Origin: Glycocaulis albus
Lineage (GTDB): Bacteria > Pseudomonadota > Alphaproteobacteria > Caulobacterales > Maricaulaceae
Direction: 5' to 3'
Length of the DNA: 64,000 bases
NCBI RefSeq assembly: GCF_014639075.1
Contig: NZ_BMFS01000006.1
Coordinates: forward strand, 62,001 to 126,000
Shown here: positions 53,105-60,702 of the stretch, in pieces
How positions within the stretch are numbered: the first letter of the stretch is position 1
Layout of the letters: each line of letters begins with the position of its first letter
The notes under the pieces: model-generated
What the model saw: the letters and a program-made list of their open reading frames with translations, nothing else
The model's database searches: none
Told to the model about the DNA's origin: nothing
Position numbers and translations under genes: made by a program

Positions 53105-54094
53105 ATGCAATTAAATCAATCACATAAATTCTGTATTGCGCCCATGATGGACTGGACGGACCGGCATTGCCGGGCCTTTCACCGCGTCATGTCGCGCCGC
53201 GCGCTGCTCTATACCGAGATGGCAGTCGATCAGGCCGTCATTCATGGCGATGCGAAGCGCCTCATCGGGTTTGACCCTTCAGAGCACCCGGTCGCGATAC
53301 AGCTCGGCGGCAGTGATCCGGCCTTGCTGACACAGGCAGCGCGCATCGCGGAAGATTTCGGCTATGCGGAAGTGAATCTCAATGTCGGCTGCCCGTCTGA
53401 CCGGGTGCAGTCGGGCACGTTCGGAGCCTGCCTGATGCGCGAGCCGCAACTGGTGGCTGACTGCCTGGCCGCCATGCGCGAGGCGGTCTCGGTGCCGGTA
53501 ACGGTGAAACACCGGCTCGGCGTGGATGAGCAGGACCCGGAAGAGGCGCTTTTTGCCTTCGTCGAGACAGTAGCGCAAAGCGGTGTGACCACGTTTATCG
53601 TTCATGCCCGAAAGGCGTGGCTGAAAGGTCTGTCGCCGAAGGAAAACCGGGATATTCCGCCGCTGGATTACGAGATCGTGCGGCGCCTGAAAGCGGCGCG
53701 CCCCGATCTGGAAATCATCCTGAATGGCGGGCTGGCAGATATCGCGCATGCGAAAGCCGAGATGACCGGGTTGGACGGCGTGATGCTGGGCCGTGCCGCG
53801 TATCACACGCCCTTCATTCTCTCGCGTGTGGACAGCGTCTTCTTTGGAGAGGCGGACCCGTATGATGATCCGTTCGCGGTCGTCGAGGCCTACCGGCCTT
53901 ACGTCAAAAGCCAGTTGGGGAAGGGTGTGCGCCTGCACGCCATCACACGCCACATGCTGGGCCAGTTCACAGGCATGCCGGGCGCGCGGCGCTGGCGGCA
54001 GATATTGTCGACAGAGGCCAATCGCGACGGCGCGGGCTGGCATGTGGTGGAACGGGCGCTCAGCGCCGTGAGGGAGGCGCGCGCGGCGGCCTGA
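53105..54094 (+). CDS. dusA: tRNA-dihydrouridine(20/20a) synthase DusA
   Basis: 329-residue FMN enzyme reducing uridines 20/20a in the tRNA D-loop with NADPH. N-terminal FCIAPMMDWTDRHCRAFHR is diagnostic for DusA; the catalytic cysteine is C109 in VGCPSDRVQSGTFGACLM, and VHARKAWLKGLSPKENR and MLGRAAYHTPF follow. The first ten codons are unusually A/T-rich. The gene overlaps the next by one base. Confidence 0.95.
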   Translation: MQLNQSHKFCIAPMMDWTDRHCRAFHRVMSRRALLYTEMAVDQAVIHGDAKRLIGFDPSEHPVAIQLGGSDPALLTQAARIAEDFGYAEVNLNVGCPSDRVQSGTFGACLMREPQLVADCLAAMREAVSVPVTVKHRLGVDEQDPEEALFAFVETVAQSGVTTFIVHARKAWLKGLSPKENRDIPPLDYEIVRRLKAARPDLEIILNGGLADIAHAKAEMTGLDGVMLGRAAYHTPFILSRVDSVFFGEADPYDDPFAVVEAYRPYVKSQLGKGVRLHAITRHMLGQFTGMPGARRWRQILSTEANRDGAGWHVVERALSAVREARAAA

Positions 54095-54906
54095 TGGAAA
54101 CCTATATAGTCTACCTGCTTACCCTGCTGGCCGTGGGCGCGTTCGCCGGATTGATCGCGGGCCTTTTCGGCATTGGCGGCGGGGTCGTGATGGTCCCAGC
54201 CATGTACTACACGCTGGTTTTCCTCGGTTATCCCGAACACGCCATGCACGCGGCAGTGGGCACCTCGCTGAGCGTTATCGTCATCACGTCTGCGCGTTCC
54301 GTCATGGCGCACGCCAGGCGCGGCGCTGTGGATTTCGCCGTGCTGAAAAAATGGTGCCCGTGGATCGTGCTCGGCGCGCTGGCAGGCTCTGCCATAGCCG
54401 GCGCGATCCCGACGCGCGGGCTGGTCTTCATTTTTGCGCTGACCGCTCTGGTGCTATCGTTGCAATTCTTCTTCGGCCGGGCCGACTGGAAGCTCGGCGA
54501 TGATCTGCCGGGTCAGCCCTTCCGGGCGCTGCTCGCGGGCACAATCGGCATACTGTCGGCCCTGATGGGCATTGGCGGCGGCGTGTTCGGCGTCACGCTG
54601 CTTAGCGTCTTTGGCCGCTCCATCCATGTGGCCGTGGCGACGGCGGCAGGCTTTGGCGTCGCCATAGGCTTCCCCGCGGCGCTGGGCTTCGTGATCACGG
54701 GCTGGAGCGTGGCGGATCGCGCGCCGTTTTCCCTAGGCTATGTCTCGCTCCCGGGCTTTGCGCTGCTGGCCATCACGGCGGTGTTTGTAACCCCGCTGGG
54801 GGCGAGCCTTGCCCACCGCCTCAACGCGGCGCGCCTGCGTCAGGCTTTCGCGGTGGGCCTCGCTCTCGTCGCCCTCAACATGCTCCGCTCGGCGGTGTGG
54901 GGGTAG
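54094..54906 (+). CDS. TauE/SafE-family sulfite exporter-like permease
   Basis: 270 residues, about eight helices in two related halves. The glycine-rich repeats AGLIAGLFGIGGGVVMVPAM and LSALMGIGGGVFGVTLLSVF are the family signatures. These proteins move sulfite, sulfoacetate or other small organic anions across the inner membrane; the substrate is unknown. Its ATG overlaps the dusA stop (TGATGG), so they may be co-expressed. Confidence 0.88.
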   Translation: METYIVYLLTLLAVGAFAGLIAGLFGIGGGVVMVPAMYYTLVFLGYPEHAMHAAVGTSLSVIVITSARSVMAHARRGAVDFAVLKKWCPWIVLGALAGSAIAGAIPTRGLVFIFALTALVLSLQFFFGRADWKLGDDLPGQPFRALLAGTIGILSALMGIGGGVFGVTLLSVFGRSIHVAVATAAGFGVAIGFPAALGFVITGWSVADRAPFSLGYVSLPGFALLAITAVFVTPLGASLAHRLNAARLRQAFAVGLALVALNMLRSAVWG

Positions 54907-54907
54907 A

Positions 54908-54936
54908 TTGAAAGGGGTGCGGCATTGCCGTATACT
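54908..54936 (+). promoter_or_regulatory. Strong promoter for a leaderless transcript
   Basis: TTGAAA (54908-54913), a 17-base spacer and TATACT (54931-54936). The expected transcription start, six to seven bases after the -10 box, coincides with the ATG at 54943, predicting an mRNA without a 5' leader. Confidence 0.65.
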
Positions 54937-54942
54937 GCTCTG

Positions 54943-55209
54943 ATGATTGCCAATCACACCCCTGATCCCGACGCGCCGCTCTCGGATGAAGAGTTCGAGC
55001 GGGGCCGCGCGGCGGTGCTGGCCCGCAAGGCGCGGTTGGCGACGGGGCTTAGCCAGCCTGCATTCGCCGCGCGTTATGGCGTACCGGTGGCGAGCCTTCG
55101 CGATTGGGAGCAGGGCAGGCGCAAGCCCGATGCCGCTACGCGTAATTATCTGCGCGTGATCGCCTCCATGCCGGACGCGGTGGCGCGCGCGCTGGACGGC
55201 GCAGCTTGA
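54943..55209 (+). CDS. Solitary XRE/HigA-type helix-turn-helix protein
   Basis: 88 residues. The DNA-binding part ATGLSQPAFAARYGVPVASL is followed by RDWEQGRRKPDAATRNYLRV (about residues 40-78), as in HigA-type antitoxins that accompany RelE-like toxins. No toxin gene precedes or follows it, so it is either an orphan antitoxin or a stand-alone regulator. There is no ribosome-binding site; the ATG matches the predicted transcription start. An enoyl-CoA hydratase gene starts three bases after its stop. Confidence 0.82.
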   Translation: MIANHTPDPDAPLSDEEFERGRAAVLARKARLATGLSQPAFAARYGVPVASLRDWEQGRRKPDAATRNYLRVIASMPDAVARALDGAA

Positions 55210-55212
55210 TCC

Positions 55213-55989
55213 ATGGCTATCCGCTACGAGACCAGAGACCGCACCGCGATCATCACAATTGACCGTCCTGAACGGCGCAATGCGGTGGACGGCCCGACCG
55301 CGCAGGCGCTGGCCGATGCGTTCCGGCGGTTTGAGGCCGATGAAAGCGCGAATGTCGCCATCCTCACCGGCGCGGGCGGGACATTTTGCGCTGGCGCCGA
55401 CCTGAAAGCGATTGCAGACGGCACACCCAACCGCACTGAGCCGGATGGCGACGCACCGATGGGCCCCAGCCGCATGATGCTCTCCAAGCCCGTTATCGCG
55501 GCCGTGGAGGGCCATGCGGTCGCGGGCGGGCTTGAGCTCGCCTTGTGGTGCGATATGCGCGTAGCGGCGAAGACGGCCGTTTTTGGCGTGTTCTGCCGGC
55601 GGTTCGGTGTGCCGCTGATCGATGGCGGGACGGTGCGCCTGCCGCGCCTGATCGGCCAGTCGCGCGCCCTGGACATGATCCTGACAGGCCGCCCCGTCGG
55701 CGCGGAGGAAGCCCACGCAATTGGTCTTGCCAACCGGCTGGCAGAGCCCGGCGAGGCGCTGGAGACTGCGCTGGCGCTGGCCCGTGAGATCGCCGCCTTC
55801 CCGCAAGCCTGCCTGCGTAACGACCGGATGAGCACGCTCACCCAGTGGAGCCTCACCGAGGAACAGGCCCTCGCTGCCGAGTTCGCATGGGGTGAGAAAA
55901 CCCTCCAGAGCGGCGAGACGGTGGAGGGCGCCACACGCTTTTCAGACGGTGAAGGCCGGGGCGGGCGCTTCGACAAGCCTGAAGGATGA
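55213..55989 (+). CDS. Crotonase-family enoyl-CoA hydratase
   Basis: 258 residues. The oxyanion-hole segments AILTGAGGTFCAGADLKAI and KPVIAAVEGHAVAGGLELAL are present, followed by FCRRFGVPLIDGGTVRLPRL, the region that carries a catalytic acid in many family members. It probably hydrates an enoyl-CoA in fatty or amino acid breakdown; the exact substrate is open. Its stop overlaps the next gene by four bases. Confidence 0.88.
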   Translation: MAIRYETRDRTAIITIDRPERRNAVDGPTAQALADAFRRFEADESANVAILTGAGGTFCAGADLKAIADGTPNRTEPDGDAPMGPSRMMLSKPVIAAVEGHAVAGGLELALWCDMRVAAKTAVFGVFCRRFGVPLIDGGTVRLPRLIGQSRALDMILTGRPVGAEEAHAIGLANRLAEPGEALETALALAREIAAFPQACLRNDRMSTLTQWSLTEEQALAAEFAWGEKTLQSGETVEGATRFSDGEGRGGRFDKPEG

Positions 55990-57200
55990 GCCAGCGCGTT
56001 GCCATTATCGGGGCGGGGCCTGCGGGCCTGATAGCCGCTGAAAAGCTGGCAGGCGAAGGCTTCGCCGTTGATGTGTATGAGCGCATGCCGAGCGTGGCGC
56101 GCAAGTTCCTGATGGCGGGCAGGGGCGGGCTGAATCTCACCCACTCCGAGCCGCTGGACACGTTTCTGCAGCGCTATGGCGCGGCAAGGGAGTGGCTGGA
56201 GCCGTCGATCTGCGCTTTCCCTCCGTCGGAGCTTGCCGCGTGGTGCGAAGGGCTGGGGCAGAAGACGTTCACCGGGTCCAGCGGGCGGGTGTTTCCAAAA
56301 TCCATGAAAGCCTCCCCGCTTCTGCGCGCCTGGCTGGCCCGGCTGGACGGGCTGGGCGTCACCATCCACACCCGCCATGAGTGGCGCGGTTTTGACGATG
56401 CCGGGCGCCTTCTTGTTTCCGGACCGGAGGACGTTGAGCGGGCAATCGAGGCCGCTGCGGTGATCCTCGCCCTTGGCGGGGCCAGCTGGCCGCGTCTGGG
56501 GTCCAGGGGCGAGTGGACAGGCTGGCTTGCTGAGCGCGGGGTGGAGATCACGCCTTTTGCGCCCGCCAATGCAGGGTTCAATGCAGGCTGGTCTGATGTG
56601 TTCAAGGCGCGTTTTGCGGGGCAACCGCTGAAAGCCGCCAACTTCACCCATCAGGGCCGCATGATGCGCGGCGAGGCCATGATCACGGCCTATGGCATCG
56701 AAGGCGGGGCCATCTACGCGCTGAGCGCGTCTTTGCGCGCGGCGATCGAGGCTGAGGGAAGGGCCGAACTGGTGTTCGATCTGGCACCGGACATCGCCGG
56801 AGACGCGCTGGCGGCGCGCCTCGCCTCGGCCAGGCCCGGTCAGTCGCTTGCCAACACGCTGCGAAAGCAGGCCCGCCTGTCACCGCTCGCTGCCTCGCTC
56901 TTGCGCGAGGCGGGCGAGGTGCCGCGTGAACCGGAAAAGCTGGCCGCGCGGATCAAGGCCGTGCCGCTGAGCCTCACCGGCATGCAGGGGCTGGAGCGGG
57001 CGATCTCCAGCGCAGGCGGCATTGCCCGCAGCGCCGTTGACGGGAACTTCATGCTCAAGACCATGCCCGGCGTGTTCGCGGCGGGCGAAATGCTCGACTG
57101 GGAAGCACCTACAGGCGGCTATCTGTTGCAGGCGAGCTTTGCGACGGGAATCGCGGCGGCGAGGGGTGTGACGGAGTGGTTCGACGGGATGAAAGCCTGA
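55986..57200 (+). CDS. TIGR03862-type FAD-dependent oxidoreductase
   Basis: 404 residues of the HI0933/YhiN-like flavoprotein group. N-terminal FAD motif VAIIGAGPAGLIAAEKL (about 5-21), then RKFLMAGRGGLNLTHSEP, FTGSSGRVFPKSMKASPLL, and the C-terminal PGVFAAGEMLDWEAPTGGYL. The reaction is unknown for the family. It overlaps the enoyl-CoA hydratase gene by four bases. Confidence 0.87.
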   Translation: MSQRVAIIGAGPAGLIAAEKLAGEGFAVDVYERMPSVARKFLMAGRGGLNLTHSEPLDTFLQRYGAAREWLEPSICAFPPSELAAWCEGLGQKTFTGSSGRVFPKSMKASPLLRAWLARLDGLGVTIHTRHEWRGFDDAGRLLVSGPEDVERAIEAAAVILALGGASWPRLGSRGEWTGWLAERGVEITPFAPANAGFNAGWSDVFKARFAGQPLKAANFTHQGRMMRGEAMITAYGIEGGAIYALSASLRAAIEAEGRAELVFDLAPDIAGDALAARLASARPGQSLANTLRKQARLSPLAASLLREAGEVPREPEKLAARIKAVPLSLTGMQGLERAISSAGGIARSAVDGNFMLKTMPGVFAAGEMLDWEAPTGGYLLQASFATGIAAARGVTEWFDGMKA

Positions 57201-57206
57201 CCGGTT

Positions 57207-57249
57207 TGTCATCACCTGCTTTATGCGGGTGACCCATGCCTCTTTAGTT
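57207..57249 (+). repeat. 43-bp dispersed element, family B, copy 1
   Basis: It contains the hairpin-like CCTGCTTTATGCGGG and the run ACCCATGCCTCTTTAGTT. The reverse complement of 60635-60677 matches it at 40 of 43 positions. Confidence 0.8.
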
Positions 57250-57250
57250 C

Positions 57251-57294
57251 CGCAACGCATCCCCCGGTCGTAGCCGGGGGCAGGCCGCGTTGCG
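57251..57294. terminator. Nested hairpin between convergent genes
   Basis: Outer arms CGCAACGC (57251-57258) / GCGTTGCG (57287-57294) enclose CCCCCGG / CCGGGGG (57261-57267, 57274-57280). It lies between the flavoprotein and SDR genes and may terminate both; no T run follows. Confidence 0.5.
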
Positions 57295-57447
57295 ATATTC
57301 CGCGAATACCCGCCTGCGCGGGCACAGGCAGTCGCGCTTTTCAGGCCGCACAACGGCCTGCAAGGCACCCGCTAGCCTTCATCTCCCAAGCATAGGTGGC
57401 CCGGATAAACCGGGCCATGACAACTGTTGGAAGTCGCGCCCGGAAAC

Positions 57448-58320
57448 CTAATGCCCCAGCGGGATCGCCATGATCTTCACACCCGGCGGGGCGGGCGGAT
57501 CGTCCGGCACAAAGAAATCGGGTAGCAATTCCACCCCCGGCTCGACCGAATACTGGTCGAGATCGGTGACGCCTTCGGAGACGAGGAAGCTGTCATCGAT
57601 GAGGAAATGGCCGGTGAATTTCGCCGCCGGCTTGGTGAGAACCCGGTAGGCGGTCTCGGCGAGGATTTCCGGCTTGCGGCAGTTTTTGAACGCCTCTTCG
57701 CCCGCCAGCACATTGGCGATGGCGGCAGTGGCGATGGCGGTACGCGGCCAGATCGCATTGGCGGCAATTTTGCCCCGGAACTCCTGCGACCAGCCCAGAA
57801 TGCACAGGCTCATGCCATACTTGGCGCTGGTATAGGCCACGTGCGGGCCGAACCATTTGGCGCGCATGTCCAGCGGCGGGGAGAGGGCGAGGATGTGCGG
57901 GTTCTCTGCCTTCTCCAGATAGGGCAGGCAGGCGCGCGTGACGATATAGGTGCCGCGCGCATTGACCTGGTGCATCAGATCCCAGCGCTTGGCGGGCGTG
58001 TCTTTCGTGGGCATCGGAAAGATGGCCGAGGCATTGTTGATGACAATGTCGATGCCGCCGAAACGCTCAGCCGTCGCTTTCACGGCGGCTTCGACGCTGT
58101 CTTCCTCGCGGATATCGCACTGAATGGGGAGGGCCTTGCCACCGGCGGCTTCTATGGCCGCGGCGGCGGTGTGGATCGTGCCTTCCAGCTTGGGGTGCGG
58201 ATCAGCCGTCTTGGCCGCAATGGCGATATTGGCTCCGTCGCGCGCGCAGCGTGTCGCAATCGCCAGACCAATGCCCCGGCTGGCTCCGGTAATGAAGATG
58301 GTCTTGCCGCGCAGGCTCAT
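57448..58320 (-). CDS. Short-chain dehydrogenase (HSDL2-like)
   Basis: 290 residues. Nucleotide motif TGASRGIGLAIATRCARDGA, structural NNASAIF, catalytic Ser region ILALSPPLDM and Tyr-x-x-x-Lys in AYTSAKYGMSLC. The ending, with NAIWPRTAIATAAIANVLAG, resembles hydroxysteroid-dehydrogenase-like protein 2 without its sterol-carrier domain. Cytosolic; substrate unknown. GGAGGAG precedes the ATG at 58320. Confidence 0.85.
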   Translation of the reverse strand: MSLRGKTIFITGASRGIGLAIATRCARDGANIAIAAKTADPHPKLEGTIHTAAAAIEAAGGKALPIQCDIREEDSVEAAVKATAERFGGIDIVINNASAIFPMPTKDTPAKRWDLMHQVNARGTYIVTRACLPYLEKAENPHILALSPPLDMRAKWFGPHVAYTSAKYGMSLCILGWSQEFRGKIAANAIWPRTAIATAAIANVLAGEEAFKNCRKPEILAETAYRVLTKPAAKFTGHFLIDDSFLVSEGVTDLDQYSVEPGVELLPDFFVPDDPPAPPGVKIMAIPLGH

Positions 58321-58362
58321 CTGGCTCTCCTCCCTTTTCAGGCAGGGGAGCCTAGAGCGCAA

Positions 58363-59154
58363 TTACAGTCCGCGGAAGACCCTCCAGGGCGGGCAGGTCA
58401 GCCCTTCCTCATTGCGGCAGCTGGCAAAGGTGAAGAGCACGGTGAAGGCACGGCCCACGATATTGTCGCGGTGCACATAGCCAAGCTGGGTGGCGACGCG
58501 GCTGTCTGCCGATGCGTCGCGATTGTCGCCCATCAGGAAATAGCTGTCACTGGGCACGCGGAAGGGTCCGGCATTGTCCAGCAGCGCACTGTCGGTGCGT
58601 TCATAGATGATGTGGCTGTTGCCATTGGGCAGCAGCTCCTCATAGACCGTCACCGCGACGATCTGCCCCTCGCGCGTGCGGTAGCGGATCACGTCCTGCT
58701 CCACGCGCTCGACGACATCGCCATTGATGATCAGGCGGCCGCCGCGCACCTCTATCGTGTCACCGGGAAGGCCGATCACACGCTTGATGATATTGATGCC
58801 CTGGCGCGGATCGCGCACCACCACAACCTCGCCCCGGTCCGGTCCGCCAAAATGCAGAAGGCGTCCGGTCCAGCTGTCCGGCAGGGCGTAGCCAATGCCC
58901 AGCGGCAGGGAATGGCGCGAATAGCCGTATGAGAATTTCGAGACCAGCACGCGGTCGCCGACCTGCAGGGCCGGCTGCATGCTCTCGGAGGGAATGTGGA
59001 AGGCGGCAAACCCGAATGTCACCAGCGCAAACCAGACGGCCGCCACACCGGCAAAGAAGCGGATCGTCTCGCCAAACTCCGACATGACGCGGCGGAAAAA
59101 GGCAGTCACCATGTTCTGCGAGCGAACTTCGCCGTCGCCGGAATGATCGGTCAT
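58363..59154 (-). CDS. lepB: Signal peptidase I
   Basis: 263-residue inner-membrane protease that removes signal peptides. One N-terminal anchor helix (about 32-50) is followed by the catalytic Ser in FHIPSESMQPALQVGDRVLV, the general-base Lys in NIIKRVIGLPGDTIEVRGG and the conserved YFLMGDNRDASADSR. Its usual partner rnc is not next to it. The ATG overlaps the stop of the upstream ybjQ-like gene (59151-59154). Confidence 0.95.
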   Translation of the reverse strand: MTDHSGDGEVRSQNMVTAFFRRVMSEFGETIRFFAGVAAVWFALVTFGFAAFHIPSESMQPALQVGDRVLVSKFSYGYSRHSLPLGIGYALPDSWTGRLLHFGGPDRGEVVVVRDPRQGINIIKRVIGLPGDTIEVRGGRLIINGDVVERVEQDVIRYRTREGQIVAVTVYEELLPNGNSHIIYERTDSALLDNAGPFRVPSDSYFLMGDNRDASADSRVATQLGYVHRDNIVGRAFTVLFTFASCRNEEGLTCPPWRVFRGL

Positions 59155-59480
59155 GTCAGCTTCACTGCCGTCCCGTAGGCCAGGATCTCGGCAGCGCCTT
59201 CAGTGATGGTGGAAGTGGAAAAGCGGAAGGTGACGACGGCGTCGGCACCCAGCTCGGCGGCGTGCGCTATCATGCGCGCCATGGCCTGCTCGCGCGCCTG
59301 TGCCATGAGCTCGGTATACTCATTCACCTCGCCGCCGACCAGATTGCGAAGGCCGGCAACGAAGTCACGCCCGAAAAAGCGCGCGCGCACCACGCTGCCG
59401 CGCGCAATGCCCAGGACATCGCCCATCTGGCGGCCGGGCACGCTGTCTGACATGGTTACAATAATGGCGGGGCTGGTCAT
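59151..59480 (-). CDS. YbjQ/UPF0145-family protein
   Basis: 109 residues. The start PAIIVTMSDSVPGRQMGDVL and the core LGADAVVTFRFSTSTI are typical of the UPF0145 (YbjQ) group, which forms pentameric rings; role unknown. The ATG at 59480 overlaps the stop of the preceding gene, and its own stop overlaps lepB, giving a three-gene coupled unit. Confidence 0.88.
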   Translation of the reverse strand: MTSPAIIVTMSDSVPGRQMGDVLGIARGSVVRARFFGRDFVAGLRNLVGGEVNEYTELMAQAREQAMARMIAHAAELGADAVVTFRFSTSTITEGAAEILAYGTAVKLT

Positions 59481-59722
59481 GGGGCTTCCTTGCCTGTCAT
59501 TCGCGGCATTCGTGTGGCCACACGCCAGTAGAGCAGTGTGCAGCCCGCTGCAAGTAGGGCACACGGCAGCATCCAGACCAGTGATTGCGGATAGGCAAGG
59601 CCTTCGCCCGCGATCACGCGCACGATGCCCAGCACCACCAGGCCCAGCCCGCCAGCGGCGAGAAAGCCACGCTCCAGCCATCGGGCGAGGGCGCTGCCAG
59701 CTTGATTATCCGTACCAATCAT
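59477..59722 (-). CDS. Small two-helix membrane protein
   Basis: 81 residues from ATG 59722 (MIGTDNQAGSALARW). Two hydrophobic segments (about 20-37 and 48-66: GFLAAGGLGLVVLGIVRVIA, LVWMLPCALLAAGCTLLYW). The frame is open further upstream, but that stretch is not clearly coding. Its stop overlaps the ybjQ-like start. No family recognised. Confidence 0.6.
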   Translation of the reverse strand: MIGTDNQAGSALARWLERGFLAAGGLGLVVLGIVRVIAGEGLAYPQSLVWMLPCALLAAGCTLLYWRVATRMPRMTGKEAP

Positions 59723-59841
59723 GGGCTGAATATTGGCCGCGCCGCGCGCGACAACCAAGGCGAAACACCACTGCGCCTGCATTAAATTTGTAACAGTGTC
59801 GTTTCAGCGCCGCACGCCATGACAAGGAAGGGCCTCTCCCC

Positions 59842-60225
59842 ATGACCGAAGAGCAGACCACACAAGCCGCCCCGCCACCGGCACCGGGCCCCAATGACAC
59901 GGACCGCACCTTCGCGCTTGTCTGTTACATATTGCAGATACTCTCCGTGGTGACGGGCCTGACCGCCATCGTTGCGGTGATCCTGGCCTATGTGCGCATG
60001 ACCGAGGCGCCGGAGTGGATAAAGAACCACTACGTCTATCAGATACGCACCTTCTGGTACGGGCTTGCCGGCATGATTATCGGCGTGCTGACCATCTGGC
60101 TGCTCGGCCTTGGCCTTCTGATCATGCTGGCGACGGCCATCTGGTTCATCGTGCGCGCGGTAGTGGGGCTGATCCGCCTGACGGAGGGACGCACCCACAC
60201 CGATCCGCGCGATTTCTGGATCTAG
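59842..60225 (+). CDS. DUF4870-like membrane protein
   Basis: 127 residues. A short Pro-rich acidic N-terminus (about 1-22) precedes three hydrophobic helices. YVRMTEAPEWIKNHYVYQIR and the ending RAVVGLIRLTEGRTHTDPRD match a common alphaproteobacterial small membrane family. Function unknown. It is transcribed divergently from the ybjQ-lepB unit. Confidence 0.75.
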   Translation: MTEEQTTQAAPPPAPGPNDTDRTFALVCYILQILSVVTGLTAIVAVILAYVRMTEAPEWIKNHYVYQIRTFWYGLAGMIIGVLTIWLLGLGLLIMLATAIWFIVRAVVGLIRLTEGRTHTDPRDFWI

Positions 60226-60350
60226 GCGGCTAGCAGTTTGCCGGCAGTGGCAGCGGGGCCTATGCGCCGCGCTGCCCGTCCGGTACCGAGATACACGGCC
60301 AGCGCTGTCACGCCATAACATCCCGCTACGGCCAGCGGGATCAGGGTCAT
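60222..60350 (-). CDS. Possible 42-residue membrane protein
   Basis: An ORF convergent with, and overlapping by four bases, the stop of the DUF4870-like gene. It encodes one hydrophobic helix (MTLIPLAVAGCYGVTALAVY) and a basic, Ala/Gly-rich tail. GC-rich third positions support coding, but the ribosome-binding site (GGAAGGG) is too close to the ATG. It may instead be a gene remnant. Confidence 0.3.
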   Translation of the reverse strand: MTLIPLAVAGCYGVTALAVYLGTGRAARRIGPAATAGKLLAA

Positions 60351-60702
60351 GCCCTTCCACCAGACCGGCGAGGTGCATGATACGGGCAGGCGAGAGGGAG
60401 GGGATAAAATTAGTCCGCCATCGGGCTGCCCTACACGCCGGCTGCGATGGCTGGAGTGCCAAGCCTGTCTTGCAGTGAGACACGGCCATGGGTCCCGGCT
60501 CGGGGGCCGGGACCCCGGTGGAGAGGTCTATGGTGAAGCTGCCAGAATTTTCCCGAACGGCGCCCCAATCCGGGGCCCCGGCCCCCGAGCCGGGGTCCAT
60601 TCTTTCTGAATCCCGACTTGCGTCGGGGAAACGCAACTAAAGAGGCATGGGTCTCCCGCATAAAGCGGGGGATGACATGGAGGGGTCTGGGAGTTTAGCA
60701 GG
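60351..60702. repeat. Intergenic region with A2 hairpins and family B copy 2
   Basis: Two CCGGCTCGGGGGCCGGG hairpins in opposite orientations (60490-60518, 60572-60599), then CCCGACTTGCGTCGGG (60612-60627), and at 60635-60677 the inverted copy of the 43-bp element from 57.2 kb. No gene was seen here beyond the doubtful ORF at 60222-60350. Confidence 0.75.

Noticed and set aside
54943-55209. Complete type II toxin-antitoxin module
   Set aside because: Only the HTH protein is present; the neighbouring genes are a TauE/SafE permease and an enoyl-CoA hydratase.
57207-60677. Composite transposon bounded by the inverted 43-bp elements
   Set aside because: No transposase or target-site duplication is visible, and the enclosed genes (including lepB) are ordinary chromosomal genes.
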